This document shows positions 53,601 through 64,000 of a stretch of DNA of 64,000 nucleotides, in pieces. The stretch comes from Fasciolopsis buskii (Eukaryota; Platyhelminthes; Trematoda; Plagiorchiida; Fasciolidae). The stretch spans positions 172,994-236,993 of the forward strand of contig LUCM01005569.1 in the NCBI GenBank assembly GCA_008360955.1, in the 5' to 3' direction. Made by a program: the position numbers and the translations under genes. Position 1 is the first letter of the stretch. Each line of letters opens with the position of its first letter. The notes beneath the pieces were generated by a model that was not told the DNA's origin, did not search any database, and saw nothing but the letters and a program-made list of their open reading frames with translations.

Positions 53601-54386
53601 TAGATCCGAGAAGGATTGAAATCGGAACTTTTCAAGATAGCAGTACTTGAACAGTCTTACAATTTGTTATCATAATTTGTTGAGTTAACTAACTGTATGA
53701 ATATGCTGGGTCCATCAATATTTCTAAATTTGAAATAGAGTAACAGTTAAAACCTGAGAACCAGTTACGCAAGTAAACGGGTGGGGCTTATAAATCAATT
53801 GAATTATTTTATCCAATCAATCAGGCATCGCACCGGTCGTTCAAATGTCAGTTGACATTCCACTTTCCTTCTGGCTGGATCAGGCTGAATTCTACGTCGT
53901 CCTCTTGTTGTTCTTCCTGTGGGCATTTATCTACATTACAGTCTTCATTCATCATCACACTAGGGCAGCATTGCAACTTTTTAAAGATCTAACTGGTTTT
54001 CTTTCTCTGTTGGGATCAAAAACGACGTTTCATCTAAAGATTTATTCTACACTGGAAGGAAAATCTTGTTGTTAGGTGGGTAGCTCCCGAATGAATCACT
54101 CAAGCCAAGAAGTCCATTCCTGCTTCGTTTCACATCAACATTAGTTACCTGGTCACGAATGTCACGCCTATCCCTCGTGCTCCAATGGCCGACTCAGGTG
54201 CAGGGATCAGTTAGGTGTATAGATATATATTTACACAAACATATACATAGATATAACTTTAAGAATCCTGGTTATACTCAGATATTATCGCCATAGCAAC
54301 GTTGAGCGATGACTTCAAATTACACATGCAAGGCAGATTTTCTTACAAGGAGATAGATTTTTTCCATCTGTTCTGGCTGTTCTGAG
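50651..54386. other. No supported gene
   Basis: A plus frame at 52271-52430 (ending at ACAAAG|GTATCA, product rich in Leu and Lys) is exon-like but unproven. A GC-richer patch at 53300-53520 encodes a minus frame rich in Trp, Gln and Pro with no known domain. The stretch near 54215-54260 is TATA-rich low complexity. Confidence 0.45.
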
Positions 54387-54626
54387 GTTTTCATGAAATA
54401 ATTCACCATGTGATATCATCGCGATAAAGAAACCATGGAAGCACTGTACAGCTGTCTCATTCTTATTAGGAATAATCAGCAGTGCATATGTACCGCGCCC
54501 AAACTGGGACGCGAACTCGGGACGAACGATTTTGAGTCGAACGCCTTAGCCATTACGCTACCGGGCAGGCTCTGAACGGTTTGTTGAACATCAACACATG
54601 ATCTTGCACCTATCCGTCACTGATTT
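54387..54626 (-). repeat. tRNA-derived SINE, family B, copy 2
   Basis: This is the second full-length copy of the repeat at 37325-37580. The A box is at 54548-54560 (TAGCGTAATGGCT) and the B-box-like GAGTTCGCGTCCC at 54506-54518 is nearer consensus than in copy 1. The loop is CTCAAAA. The 3' body (GACAGCTGTACAGTGCTTCC, GATATCACATGGTGAATTA) matches copy 1. This copy looks younger or better preserved in its promoter. Confidence 0.8.
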
Positions 54627-55756
54627 GCACGGTTACTGTCCACTAGCTCACAGCGATCGACCCCTACTGATAGATGACTTCTCTGCAGATAGCCTAAGTA
54701 CGACGAAGGCTTCGGATATGAAGTCATTTGCACTTACTTCCCAAATGGAATTATACTGTCCGGTAATTCGTTTTCATCCCAGTTTTCTCATTATAACACT
54801 TTGATTGTGACAAACCTAAACGTAGCCTCGTTTAGGACATAGCACATCTCAACTTTTCTGACTCTTTTGTAACATTGTTTGCACCAATTCTTGAGGATAA
54901 CTTGCAGGTGGCTTCAATCGTGCACCAGTTCTAAAACGGACTGCAACCGATTTGACATACTTCTGCGCTTCTCCTTTCAGAGGAAAGTCCATCTTAGAGA
55001 CAGTCATCACGAACTTGAATTGCTTTCCCTCAAGTTTTGTGTGCTTGCCTCAAGGACTGACCGTTGTCGGCTTTTTGCATCCTAATATGCACTATCGGTC
55101 CAAGTCCAATTCTTTGAGTTAAAAAAACAGTTCTTAATTCAACTTTGCATATTTTCACATGAAAACTCAATTTTTCGTCAGTTGTAGCTTTCGTATTCGA
55201 CTTCTCTCTCTTTTGAGCCATCGACAAACTGTCATCTCCTGCTTTTCACAAAGACGGCCAACGCTATCTTTGATATTCATTGTTCCCTCAACGCTGCATT
55301 TACTTCAAATGGCTGCATCTGTTTCCAATTACCGATGATCTTAAGCAGACGAAAAGAAACCTACTAAAAACCCGTTGAGGATTTACAAGTGCCAACGTTC
55401 TCATCTTAATAAAGGCATGACGCTGACAACGGCAGATCTCTGATGCAAGCTATTCGACCGTTGTGCAAGAAGGAAAAATACGGGAAATGTTCCTTGGAGG
55501 TTGACAGCATCATTTTGGCATTCTTTCAAACTTCATGTCTTACTCCATCACAACTGTACGGGATGAGGATATGTTAGTTACACGTTTTTGTAAAACAAAC
55601 ACGTTTACGTTTCTCCGCACTTCTAATATTACCTGGACGGTAGGTCCTGGCAGTCTGTTCTTATATCTACTAAGACACGGTGCCCTGGCTCTGACTGATA
55701 CCTTCAAGTCATTAACTAATATACCGTTATGTTTCTCGTTTATTATTGATTTTTAG

Positions 55757-55874
55757 AGGCCCGGCAATGTTGTTTTCATCTCATATCTGGTAATTCCATT
55801 CCTAGCTAAGCACTTTTATGCCCTAGCCTTAACGACATCCGGTGCTGTTGCGCCCTACTTGTGCATCTACTTTG
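55757..55874 (+). CDS. Candidate internal exon encoding hydrophobic segments
   Basis: After a good acceptor (CGTTTATTATTGATTTTTAG) an open frame of 39 codons encodes RPGNVVFISYLVIPFLAKHF, then YALALTTSGAVAPYLCIYF, enough for one or two membrane passes. The only donor before the stop at 55877 is a weak G|GTTGAC. Its phase does not fit the candidate exon at 56243. No family is recognised. Confidence 0.14.
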
Positions 55875-56242
55875 GTTGACAAAGCAGATTATTTCCTCAT
55901 ATCTACTTCCGGCGCATGCCGGTGTGTTGTTAACTGTTTTTTCCTATCACTTGCTGAAGTACGATGACAACATGGCTTCATTTCAAATCACTTTTCTGTC
56001 ACTGCGAACTTAAGGAATTTTACATCGGTTTGTATTATATTTACGGTTTTCACTCCAAACCGGTTTAGATCTTAATAAATTTAAGCTTTTCGAAATTATG
56101 TTTCTCCTTTCGATTTGCCTAGTTGCCTGAACTGTGATTAATCAATTCAGAAACACTCATCGCGGTCATTACTGATAAATACCTATAGTAGACTTTTCAC
56201 ATTTCCATCTTTGGAAGGAACCCTCCAGTTTTGTTACTTCAG

Positions 56243-56394
56243 AAGGCTTTGAGAGTACAAAGGGCAACAAACCGCCGCCTGCCGTTTGATATACTAGCGT
56301 GTCTTCCAGATTCGATGTTTTACTTTCGCCTGCCATTTCTGCATTTACTACGTCAGAGAGACCTTCGAGATTTTCACCGAGTAAGCCTTCCAGA
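56243..56394 (+). CDS. Candidate internal exon, arginine-rich product
   Basis: A strong acceptor (CAGTTTTGTTACTTCAG) and a strong donor (CCAGA|GTAAGTAA) bound 152 bases open in one frame: KALRVQRATNRRLPFDILAC, then LPDSMFYFRLPFLHLLRQRD and LRDFHRVSLPE. It is more GC-rich than its flanks. The pattern (FD.L..LP, then an aromatic/hydrophobic run and LLR..RDLRDF) faintly recalls the S3-S4 part of cyclic-nucleotide-gated channels. That resemblance is weak, and no flanking channel exons were found. Confidence 0.22.
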
Positions 56395-58266
56395 GTAAGT
56401 AACTGTAGAAGCTGTCCTGCTGTTCATTTAGCAGACATGATGCCAACCCGAGACTGAGTTTCTACCCACCTAATAAACAATGTTTCTTAAATATTCAAAT
56501 TACCCACGTTTACGGTTTTGATTTTCGCTATATTTAATCTTGTTTTTGCAAGATGATAAGTGAAGCTGTTGTCCTTCATCTATGTTTCTTACCTAACCGT
56601 GACACTTACGTGGACATAAGTTGATATGATGATATATCACAATGGTTTACGATAAAGGTTCATTTCTGTGTATTCCAAGTCAGTTTTTATTCAAAGAATG
56701 CGGCATCGCCGACGTGACATCAAAATCCATAGGAAGTGGGTTAAAAACACTTCCGAGAAAAAAGGAGACCTGCATTTCTTCCCAATAAATTAAATCCAAA
56801 ATGCAGCCAGTTTCTATGAAATAAAAGATCGCAGCAATTGGGAAGATATTTCCATTGTTTTGGTGCCAGATTGTCAAATAAATATTTCGTCTATTCATTT
56901 AATACCAGCAGGCTTCATTATCATACTGAATTGGGGACTACCTGATGATGTGTAGTATTACTGCTATGCTTGTAGATTTTACCCATTTTGCATAGACATT
57001 TCCAGTTTTTTCGAGAACACCATATTTACGACCAATTCCAAAAACACGGTCACGGTGTCTACCCTTTAGAACGTTTCGCTGGATGGGAAGTGTAACTGAG
57101 AACCGTGAAACGGTGGCTTGTGTTGCTACACTACGGTTCATCATAAAATTCCAATTTTCCCTGGAGAGCTGGCAACAAGGTAGACTATTGTCACCGGTCG
57201 ATCGAGTCCGTTGTGAAAGGCGATGTTCACAGTGGTCTAAGTTACGAATGACTCAAAATTTTATTTATGTGCCTGAAAACTATTACTTTTGTTATCCAGA
57301 TGTGGAAATCCAGGGCGGACGTTTATTCTGACCTCAAGCATGATCAACAATGCATTGAGTTTGGCACAGAATGGACATTGTTGGAATAAAGTCAACAAAG
57401 AGCCGTTCACAAGGGTTTATAAGATCACCAATAAACAAACTTAATCCACTTACTCCGGAATCACCTAGCTGCATGTTACTGTCGACTGGTTCGAACCTTA
57501 GAACAGTTTAGCGTAGGTATTGATCGTGTCTCACAGGTTTATTCTCTCAAGATGTGTATTTTTTCATCCAGCACAAAAAAGACCAGTTCTAGGCTTTCGT
57601 TTCAAATATACCAATAGGTTTAGGAAATGCTACTAGTTATGTTTTCCTTTAAGTTTATTCCTATCCTCATGGCTAGACATACCATTAGTGTTTATCCGAA
57701 GGCTGAACAACAGGTAGTTCCATTTTGGTAGCAAGATTAAACATTCCATTGAACATTAACAATTGAAGACGGTGAATTTTTTTTCCAAAACTTATAGGGC
57801 TTCAGGTAATGTAGTTAAACAAAACAACTGCCATGTGAAATAAATCGTCAACAGATAAAGGTAGATTATTTAAAAACAGATTTTCATTGCAACCCAATTT
57901 TTTCTCGAGGTAAGCAGCTGTTTATCTGATGCAAATTCACAAGTATGGTCACGCGCAACAGTGCACGTGATTCTGTATGGTTGTAAAACCCATAACGACA
58001 ATGTCCAGCCGACGTCGGTATAAGGATATGTTATCGTCACAGATATTTCGTACTCGAACTCTTCGACATTTGACGTTGTGTCATTGGAGCAACAAGACGA
58101 AACAGGGAATATTATTCTGCAAAAAGCAACGCCAGCATATCAACCAGAATAAACAGGATTCTACAGAGCTATCAGGTTTTCATAAACAACTAACTTTTCC
58201 CATCGCCAGACAAACAGGGGCTGAGATACTGTCCTCGCAGTCAGTGCTGAAATACGATGGTACCTT

Positions 58267-58272
58267 TTTATT
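58267..58272 (-). terminator. Possible polyadenylation signal of the GPCR gene
   Basis: AATAAA on the minus strand about 310 bases after the receptor stop codon. An ATTAAA variant lies closer, at 58503-58508. Both are common by chance in AT-rich DNA, so the assignment rests on position only. Confidence 0.3.
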
Positions 58273-58581
58273 TGATACTGACGTCACTCGGAGTTGCAGA
58301 CATCCATCGTTGTGGCATGTTCACTAAATATTTGGTATATCATTTTCAGCCCACAATTTTTAATACTAATTACGGCTAACTGTAAATTCATGGGTCTGTT
58401 AAGAGGTATTCGATGAAGTGGCTTAGCTCACACGATGATATTTCACAGACCACATGAGCGCATCAAATTCAAACAAGTCATAACGACTGGAAGCATATTC
58501 ATTTTAATATTAAATGCATTAAATGGACATACTGAAACGAGCACCATTGTCCGTGGAACGAATGTGATACTATTCTGAAAT

Positions 58582-60069
58582 TCATAGTGGCTGACCGTCT
58601 GTGGAAGAACTTCTAGGCATGCAGCAAACGTAATTTGATATGTCCGCACGTTTGACGTTTGAGGCATTCTCGTTGGTCTCTACTGTTTGCGACTCAGTTG
58701 CAAAACAAGTTCGTCTGAAGCGTTCACGAAATTTATCAATCAAGAAAAGTTGGCAAAATTCGCGTCGAAACTGGTGTGACATCGAGGTGTAGATCACAAA
58801 ATTCATGGATTCATTTACCAAGGTTGTAAAATCGATAAAGTCACCCAAGTGTTGGTATACATTCACATAAAAATTTTCAATTAATTGCAAGCACAAAACC
58901 AGAATTCCTTGGGGCAGTTCCACAATGAGAACAGTTAGCAGAATTGCTAACAGTAACGTGGTCGTTCTGTTTTCCGAATGCAGTTGATTGCGACTGCATT
59001 TTTGGTTGTTTTTTAACAGTTGTGTTACCTGCTGCCTGGCGGCGACTTGTTGCAATGCTTTTCTTCGTCGTATAGCTTTTTTCATTTGAAAGACCAGTAA
59101 AACCGTAAGAACAGACAAAAGAAAGCACGGGAAAATCTTGAACAGACTTGCTTGCAACCACGTATTGACTGCATACAATTCTTTCTTTGGCCATACAGCA
59201 TCACTGGACATGTTCTGTTCGTCATTAGATTCAAAACCCACGGAGTAATACACGTCAAATTTATCTGAGTTACTCTCATTTGTGTGAAACATGATCCACG
59301 TGGTCCCATAGCAACGATCCACATAATTTATCAGTGCATTGGGTATGACGAACAGAATGCATCCCAGCGCTAGAACAATCACAGATAGGAAAGCACGACG
59401 CTTTGTTGCCAACCTTGGACCAACTGTGGGAAATCCAATATACAAATATCGGAAAACGGCTAAAACCACGGCAATCCATAAGGCCAAAGAATGAAATATG
59501 ATTAGTCCACTGGCGGCAGCCGTTTGATATATCACCCAAAGTTTGTAAGGGCTATAGACGGGACTTCGGATTGGGTTGGGACGAACAATATAGAAATGAT
59601 ATAGCGAAGGAACATACAGAAGCATAGTGATCAGATCAGCAACAGCAAGCCAGAATAGCAGATGGTTAGTTGCTGACTGGGACATGGAAGTCCTGGTCAA
59701 GACCAGAATGTTTGCCACATTGGTGGGTATTCCAAAAAAGCATAAAGCCAAACTAAGTGGGCCATGCAGTTCCCCAAACCTTTGACCGAATCGAACCAAG
59801 GATGTCAGCTGCTCTGTGGAGCTGCGGTCACTGGTGATGTTCGTATGCAAATTTTGCATAAAAGAGCATGGTCGTATAGACTCTGGCCAACCGTTAATCT
59901 TCAGTGATTCCATACGGGAAAATCGATATTTTACCAAAGTCGATCCATGAAACAGAGCGAAAGAACGTTTGACAACAAACTGTATGAATGCGGGAACGGC
60001 TAATATAGGTTTCACTGAATGGTCATGTACACCAATCGGTTGTTTCCTACCGCCGTCCTGGGATTTCAT
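58582..60069 (-). CDS. Rhodopsin-family neuropeptide GPCR (myosuppressin/FMRFamide/sex-peptide receptor-like)
   Basis: This 495-codon intronless frame is far longer than chance. It encodes a plasma-membrane receptor expected to bind a small amidated neuropeptide and signal through G proteins; the ligand is inferred from family. Approximate segments are TM1 102-125 (N120), TM2 135-157 (LAVAD, D145), TM3 181-208 ending in FRY (206-208, the DRY position), TM4 226-250, TM5 303-328 (P314), a basic loop 329-367, TM6 368-394 with ELPQG (384-388), and TM7 406-428. TM7 reads NESMNFVIY in place of NPxxY and is followed by SMSHQFRREF. ELPQG and the TM7 run are typical of the DMSR/FMRFaR/SPR group (Pfam Srw-like). 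N-glycosylation sequons lie at N77, N264 and N286, and a CC pair at 482-483 could be palmitoylated. No Cys is present at the usual TM3 position, although the second extracellular loop keeps C253. The upstream in-frame stop is at 60112-60114. Translation could instead begin at M53 (59913) or M71 (59859), giving a more usual N-terminus. A 5' non-coding exon cannot be excluded. Confidence 0.93.
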   Translation of the reverse strand: MKSQDGGRKQPIGVHDHSVKPILAVPAFIQFVVKRSFALFHGSTLVKYRFSRMESLKINGWPESIRPCSFMQNLHTNITSDRSSTEQLTSLVRFGQRFGELHGPLSLALCFFGIPTNVANILVLTRTSMSQSATNHLLFWLAVADLITMLLYVPSLYHFYIVRPNPIRSPVYSPYKLWVIYQTAAASGLIIFHSLALWIAVVLAVFRYLYIGFPTVGPRLATKRRAFLSVIVLALGCILFVIPNALINYVDRCYGTTWIMFHTNESNSDKFDVYYSVGFESNDEQNMSSDAVWPKKELYAVNTWLQASLFKIFPCFLLSVLTVLLVFQMKKAIRRRKALQQVAARQQVTQLLKNNQKCSRNQLHSENRTTTLLLAILLTVLIVELPQGILVLCLQLIENFYVNVYQHLGDFIDFTTLVNESMNFVIYTSMSHQFRREFCQLFLIDKFRERFRRTCFATESQTVETNENASNVKRADISNYVCCMPRSSSTDGQPL

Positions 60070-60114
60070 TGGCGGAATTTCTACCCAATCCGGTGTCTGC
60101 TCAATTCTAATTTA

Positions 60115-63100
60115 TCCCTTTGGTAATGGAACCATTTTCTCCACTTATTTCAAAACAGCACCCATCAGGCAGACGGAGAGTTTCGAAACAGAAACAAATA
60201 TCCGTGCCGTTGGTCATTGTTTCCCAATTACTTGACTACATCTTGGTCGAAGCCTATTGAGGGATAGTGCTTATTTCTAGCTACATTTAGTGACAATTAA
60301 AAACCAGAGGTAATTACAAGTATGAGATATCCAGATCGATTATTCCCACCTTCTTGATATTGACCATCTTAAATGATTTTCTGCAATTTGCGTGCACTCT
60401 ACTTGTTAGAATGTTCCCAAGTCCGTATCATGGGTATGTTTCTACTGCTTTTGGCGGACTAAATATCTTCCCTGCTACCTTATTTCCATGTATGCTCTGG
60501 GAAAATTGATCAACCGAAATTTCGCATTCTATTTTGAGCTAATTCAAAACCAATATGGAATAAACGGTTTATCATAACTTCGGAGATTGTAAAAGGCAGG
60601 TGTCGCTTGGTGCTATTGCTTATTAGGTTGGTAAACAAAAGGACGGCAGATGAAGGAGTAAAATATTTTTAGTCAGCGGCTAAAGTCTCCAGTCTAGGAA
60701 GCACTTCGCCACCATGTGATATCGCCCGTTTTTTGGTGATACACATCACCTCCAATCAACGGCATTACTATAGCTTTGCTCTGTATAATGATATGCAAAT
60801 AAAATAAGCCGTTATTGTAAAATAAATAAATAATAGAATCCAAAGAGGAACGTTAACCCCTCACAATTTGTATTTTCTAATCTATTCGCCCATCTGCCGA
60901 ATTATTGTTGCTGCATATGGAATATTGTAAATTTCATTGTACCCCTAATTCTTTTACCAACTTCATGGCTATTCAAATTCATTTGGCTTTCAATCTCGAT
61001 TTCTATGGAAACTTTTTTTCTTAAACTGAACAATGCTTAGTGAACGTCAGAAGGGCAGGTACTGAGCATGCAGAGAGAAGCAACCGGAACACTGGACAGC
61101 TGTGATATTAATATTAGTGTACACCGTGTAGAAACAACACTACCAAACAAGGTGTGATATATAATTTGTCATCGACAAACAACGCTCTACTAACTTCTTT
61201 CAGAATAAATCATTTTCAGCTTCAATTAAAATAATGTTTTGTTATTTACCATTAATAATATTTCGTTTTCTTTAGAGTTTCGATTCAACTCAGGTGGTAC
61301 ATCACCCTTCACTGGATCATGTTGTTAGAAACAAAGTGGTATGATGAAGAATCCCACTGAAATATAGTAACAAATAATATTTTTCCTTGTATTTCAGACT
61401 GGAACGGTCTTCTGCTTTTCGCCAGTGAAATGCAGGAAAAGTTACCCATCAAAGAAGTCTGCAAATCTAATACGATGTGGGGTTAAACATAAATATTATT
61501 CTATCGAAAGGGCTAATATTACGGGTCACAAGTTAAGTCCACTATTACAGGGAACAACAAACATGGTTGAACTACAGGCCTTTAACCGAGTGCTAGATTA
61601 AACCCACATGCTTTAGAGCTTGCTGCATGCTCGACACAGACGCAAACACCTTCAACATATCTTGTAATCTCTTCATGTCAACAACCATGAGGCTGGTTCA
61701 GCCCACTCGCTATCTGATTTCACCCAAGTTTTCTCCCAAACGGATTATGCCAAAGCCACTGTTCTCACCAGGGAAAAAGGATCTGAGTTCTGTAAACTGA
61801 ACGATGATTCGGTGTTTAGTGTACTATGGGGACCGTAATATCACCCACTGGAACCCACCTGAAATCCGTGCTGGGAATTTCTGACATAACAGGTGATCAC
61901 GTGAATACAAACAAAACGAAAAGCGGGCATTTTTTACATAATGTTTTAGGCTTAGGATGTGAAGGAAAGTTTAAGGAGATCAATTAGAAATTAGAATTCT
62001 GCGGAACAGTCCAATAAAGGTTTTGTGGAAAACGAGCAGCAGTAAACATCGTAATCTAAAAAGCAACATTTCAGTTAGCTTAAGCAATTCGATTTAATGA
62101 AATAAACTTTGCCTAGTTAAATTTTCTGTCAATACAGTAATGATGCATATTCGCTGAATTACCCCACTTTCCCACATAATCTTATTGCGCAGCAATATTA
62201 TCTATACTTTTAACCCTGGATTGATAGTGTACCAGATGAACAGTGCACAAAAAGATGCCTACTTTGAAGCAAATTAAATATTCTGTCGATATTAGTGTGA
62301 GGTACTGGTAATCAGCAAAACAGGTAATCAGATAACTGACAAACAAAGCAGTGGAATCGACAAATTGAAACAACGCACACAAACCCCAATAATTTACGGC
62401 GCCTTTAAAAAACGACGAGGACGATTGCATCAAAACGGTTACAACCTGTCAGGTGAACCATCTGGCATGACATTAATCCGTAAGATCGCAAAACAAATGC
62501 CAACTCATCACATTTAAGTTACACTCATTCCCAATATGTCTGGGTGGAAACTATTACATAGTTTAGTACTGGCATCAATCAGGATTTGCTCTAAACTTTC
62601 TTCAGATTCATAAAGGCAAATCATCAAACGAAGTTGGAAAAATTACGGTTTCAACAATCTCAGTTTTAAAAAACGTGAATTGAACCTTATCCGCACTAAG
62701 CAATCCGATATTACTTTTGAGACTTCGTGGGAACTATGGCACACTGAACAGATGTTTCACACGTAGCTAGCAATTTCGAAACAAAAATTGTACACAGTTC
62801 TTCCAGGGAAAGAAAACGCTTTTCTAGAATGCAATCGGTTTTGGCTGATTTTTTTCGTGTTGAAGACCCATTCTGGATTGGTTCTAAAATCAACAAGACT
62901 AAACGAGCAGAGAAAGAAGCAGAAATGCAAAAACTCAAATCACCACGAATTATCAGCTTTATAGGCTGCATGAATAAACGAGTTCATTTCAAGCACTCAA
63001 ATTTCATTTGTCATCCAAAGACGATGATGACCAGAACTATAATTCTGCAGAACTTAATCCATAGCAGCATAAAACGAATTCGGTCGAGGGGTACACGGGT

Positions 63101-63219
63101 TTTCGATTTGCTAAGTAATGTAATTCTCTTGTATTGTACCGTAATTCTTAGACATTACCGTATAAGATGTCGCATTTTAGTCAAAAAAATTAGAGAAAAA
63201 AGAAAAAACTTTCCCCACA
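60115..63219. other. Region upstream of the GPCR, no supported gene
   Basis: It contains the possible broken SINE listed separately and several AT-rich runs (for example around 60805-60840 and 61200-61280). A lysine/arginine-rich plus frame of 133 codons at 62829-63230 abuts the 3' end of the non-LTR element and is at the chance length. The receptor promoter or a 5' non-coding exon may lie here, but I cannot point to it. Confidence 0.45.
60705..61120 (-). repeat. Possible decayed, interrupted family B SINE fragment
   Basis: CACCATGTGATATCGCC at about 60711 matches part of family B near 54405. GGAACACTGGACAGCTGT at about 61088 matches the adjacent part near 54436 (GGAAGCACTGTACAGCTGT). In the intact copies these blocks are roughly 15-20 bases apart; here about 350 bases separate them, as if something inserted. 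The matches are short and could be accidental. Confidence 0.3.
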
Positions 63220-64000
63220 TCACCTTCTGAAAATGAAAAAAACCACCGAGGAATGATTTAAGCGTACTGTACTAGGTTGAGCAGGAAATCCTCTGAAATA
63301 GTCACGGTTTGTCAAAATGCGTGCTAAATATGGAACAGTAGAGTTCCTATAGACATTGATTCTAGAGGGTACGGAAAGAAAAACGGATCGTGTAGAAATA
63401 TGAGACCGACACTTCAAAAGATCGTTGTGCAGAGGATGCGTGGGATCTGAAAGAATTTCGTGAGCACGTTTCTCACATGCTGATAAGTACTGATCACATT
63501 AAAGGACAATTCTGTTAGTGGTACGAAGGACACCCGGCTAATAATTGATAGTCCCCGGCGAGGAAATTTAAAGTCTTTTTTAGATAAACCTGGATAAATA
63601 ACTGGAGAATAGTAAAGAAGGATTGGAAAACACTGATATACAAATCGAGAGATGTTACTTTGTTTCACCATGTAGTGCTGAAGCTTTCTGACTTGCAATG
63701 ACAACCGTCGGGAATTCTTGGCACAAGTGGAAATGTGAGTTGTCTAATTCAGATTTTTATCAATAGTAACTCCTAGATATTTCACAGATTCAGCCCTAGT
63801 AAGAGTTTTGAGTTGATGGAAAACATTTCGGATGGGTAGGCCGACTGAGAAAAGGAGGACGGACAATCAAAACATTTAGAGGTTTTGAGATTTAAACCAG
63901 CTCGTGCAGAGAAATCGTGAACAGAAGATAGGTTATTGGAAAAACTTTGAAAATCATCAGTGTTCGAAACGGCCTGAGAGAGGGCAACATCATCAGCATG
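63220..64000 (-). mobile_element. Non-LTR retrotransposon, C-terminal half of reverse transcriptase, truncated by the window edge
   Basis: Read on the minus strand from the right edge, the first codons give HADDVALSQA, the reverse transcriptase catalytic motif with His for the usual Tyr of YADD. A helix-rich stretch with SVHDFSARAGLNLKTSKC follows, then ESVKYLGVTIDKNLN, the conserved motif after the active site. Next come a palm/thumb region (LQHYMVKQSNISRFVYQ, ILLYYSPVIYPGLSKKDF) and a C-terminal segment (STVPYLARILTN, about 63330). At least two frame changes and a stop in place of W in the LNW-like motif show it is a dead copy. It resembles Jockey/CR1-type elements, but the clade cannot be fixed by eye. 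The 5' part lies outside the window. Confidence 0.82.

Noticed and set aside
57977..58327. 116-codon plus-strand frame just downstream of the GPCR
   Set aside because: Lies opposite the expected 3' untranslated region of the receptor; no domain and a chance-level length.
58877..59194. Several frames inside the receptor in other minus-strand frames (also 59082-59324, 59276-59539, 58443-58667)
   Set aside because: Shadows of the receptor coding sequence.
62829..63230. 133-codon basic plus-strand frame
   Set aside because: Antisense to the AT-rich end of the non-LTR remnant; Lys/Arg/Ile-rich composition is what AT-rich antisense sequence gives.

Overview
The window looks like nuclear DNA of an animal. 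By eye it is in the high 30s percent GC, gene-poor and full of decayed repeats. The only long open frame is a 495-codon seven-transmembrane receptor at 58582-60069 (minus strand). It has the hallmarks of the invertebrate myosuppressin/FMRFamide/sex-peptide receptor group (FRY after TM3, ELPQG in TM6, a degenerate NPxxY run in TM7 followed by SMSHQFR). This receptor type, together with Penelope-like retroelements, tRNA-derived SINEs and probable short introns, suggests a lophotrochozoan. A flatworm, possibly parasitic, is my best guess, but the sequence alone does not prove it. I see no bacterial operons, rRNA, functional tRNA genes, CRISPR arrays or viral genes.

Layout. From 1 to 18 kb the sequence is unassigned, except for a tRNA-derived SINE (family A) at 5.5-5.7 kb and a weak terminal-exon candidate at 7.1 kb. 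From 18 to 23 kb there is a second family A SINE, two related copies of an element with a GACTACC/GGTAGTC hairpin and GAAACG in opposite orientations, and a decayed TATC/CAAT simple repeat. From 23 to 36 kb I find only weak exon candidates. A Penelope-like GIY-YIG remnant lies at 36.1-36.6 kb, and a family B SINE follows at 37.3-37.6 kb. A second Penelope-like remnant is at 44.8-45.0 kb, with a hammerhead-like motif 0.5 kb away. Another tRNA-like repeat sits at 50.5 kb and the second family B SINE at 54.4-54.6 kb. The receptor is at 58.6-60.1 kb, and a non-LTR retrotransposon runs off the right edge with its catalytic DD motif in the last 18 bases.

The receptor is the one gene I am confident in. 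The rest of the recognisable content is mobile-element debris, much of it split across frames. Other open frames reach 116-151 codons. By my rough estimate random sequence of this composition and size yields about one frame of 130-150 codons, so I treat them as unproven. A few short frames bounded by good splice signals are listed at low confidence. Real multi-exon genes may cross this window, but transcript data would be needed to see them.
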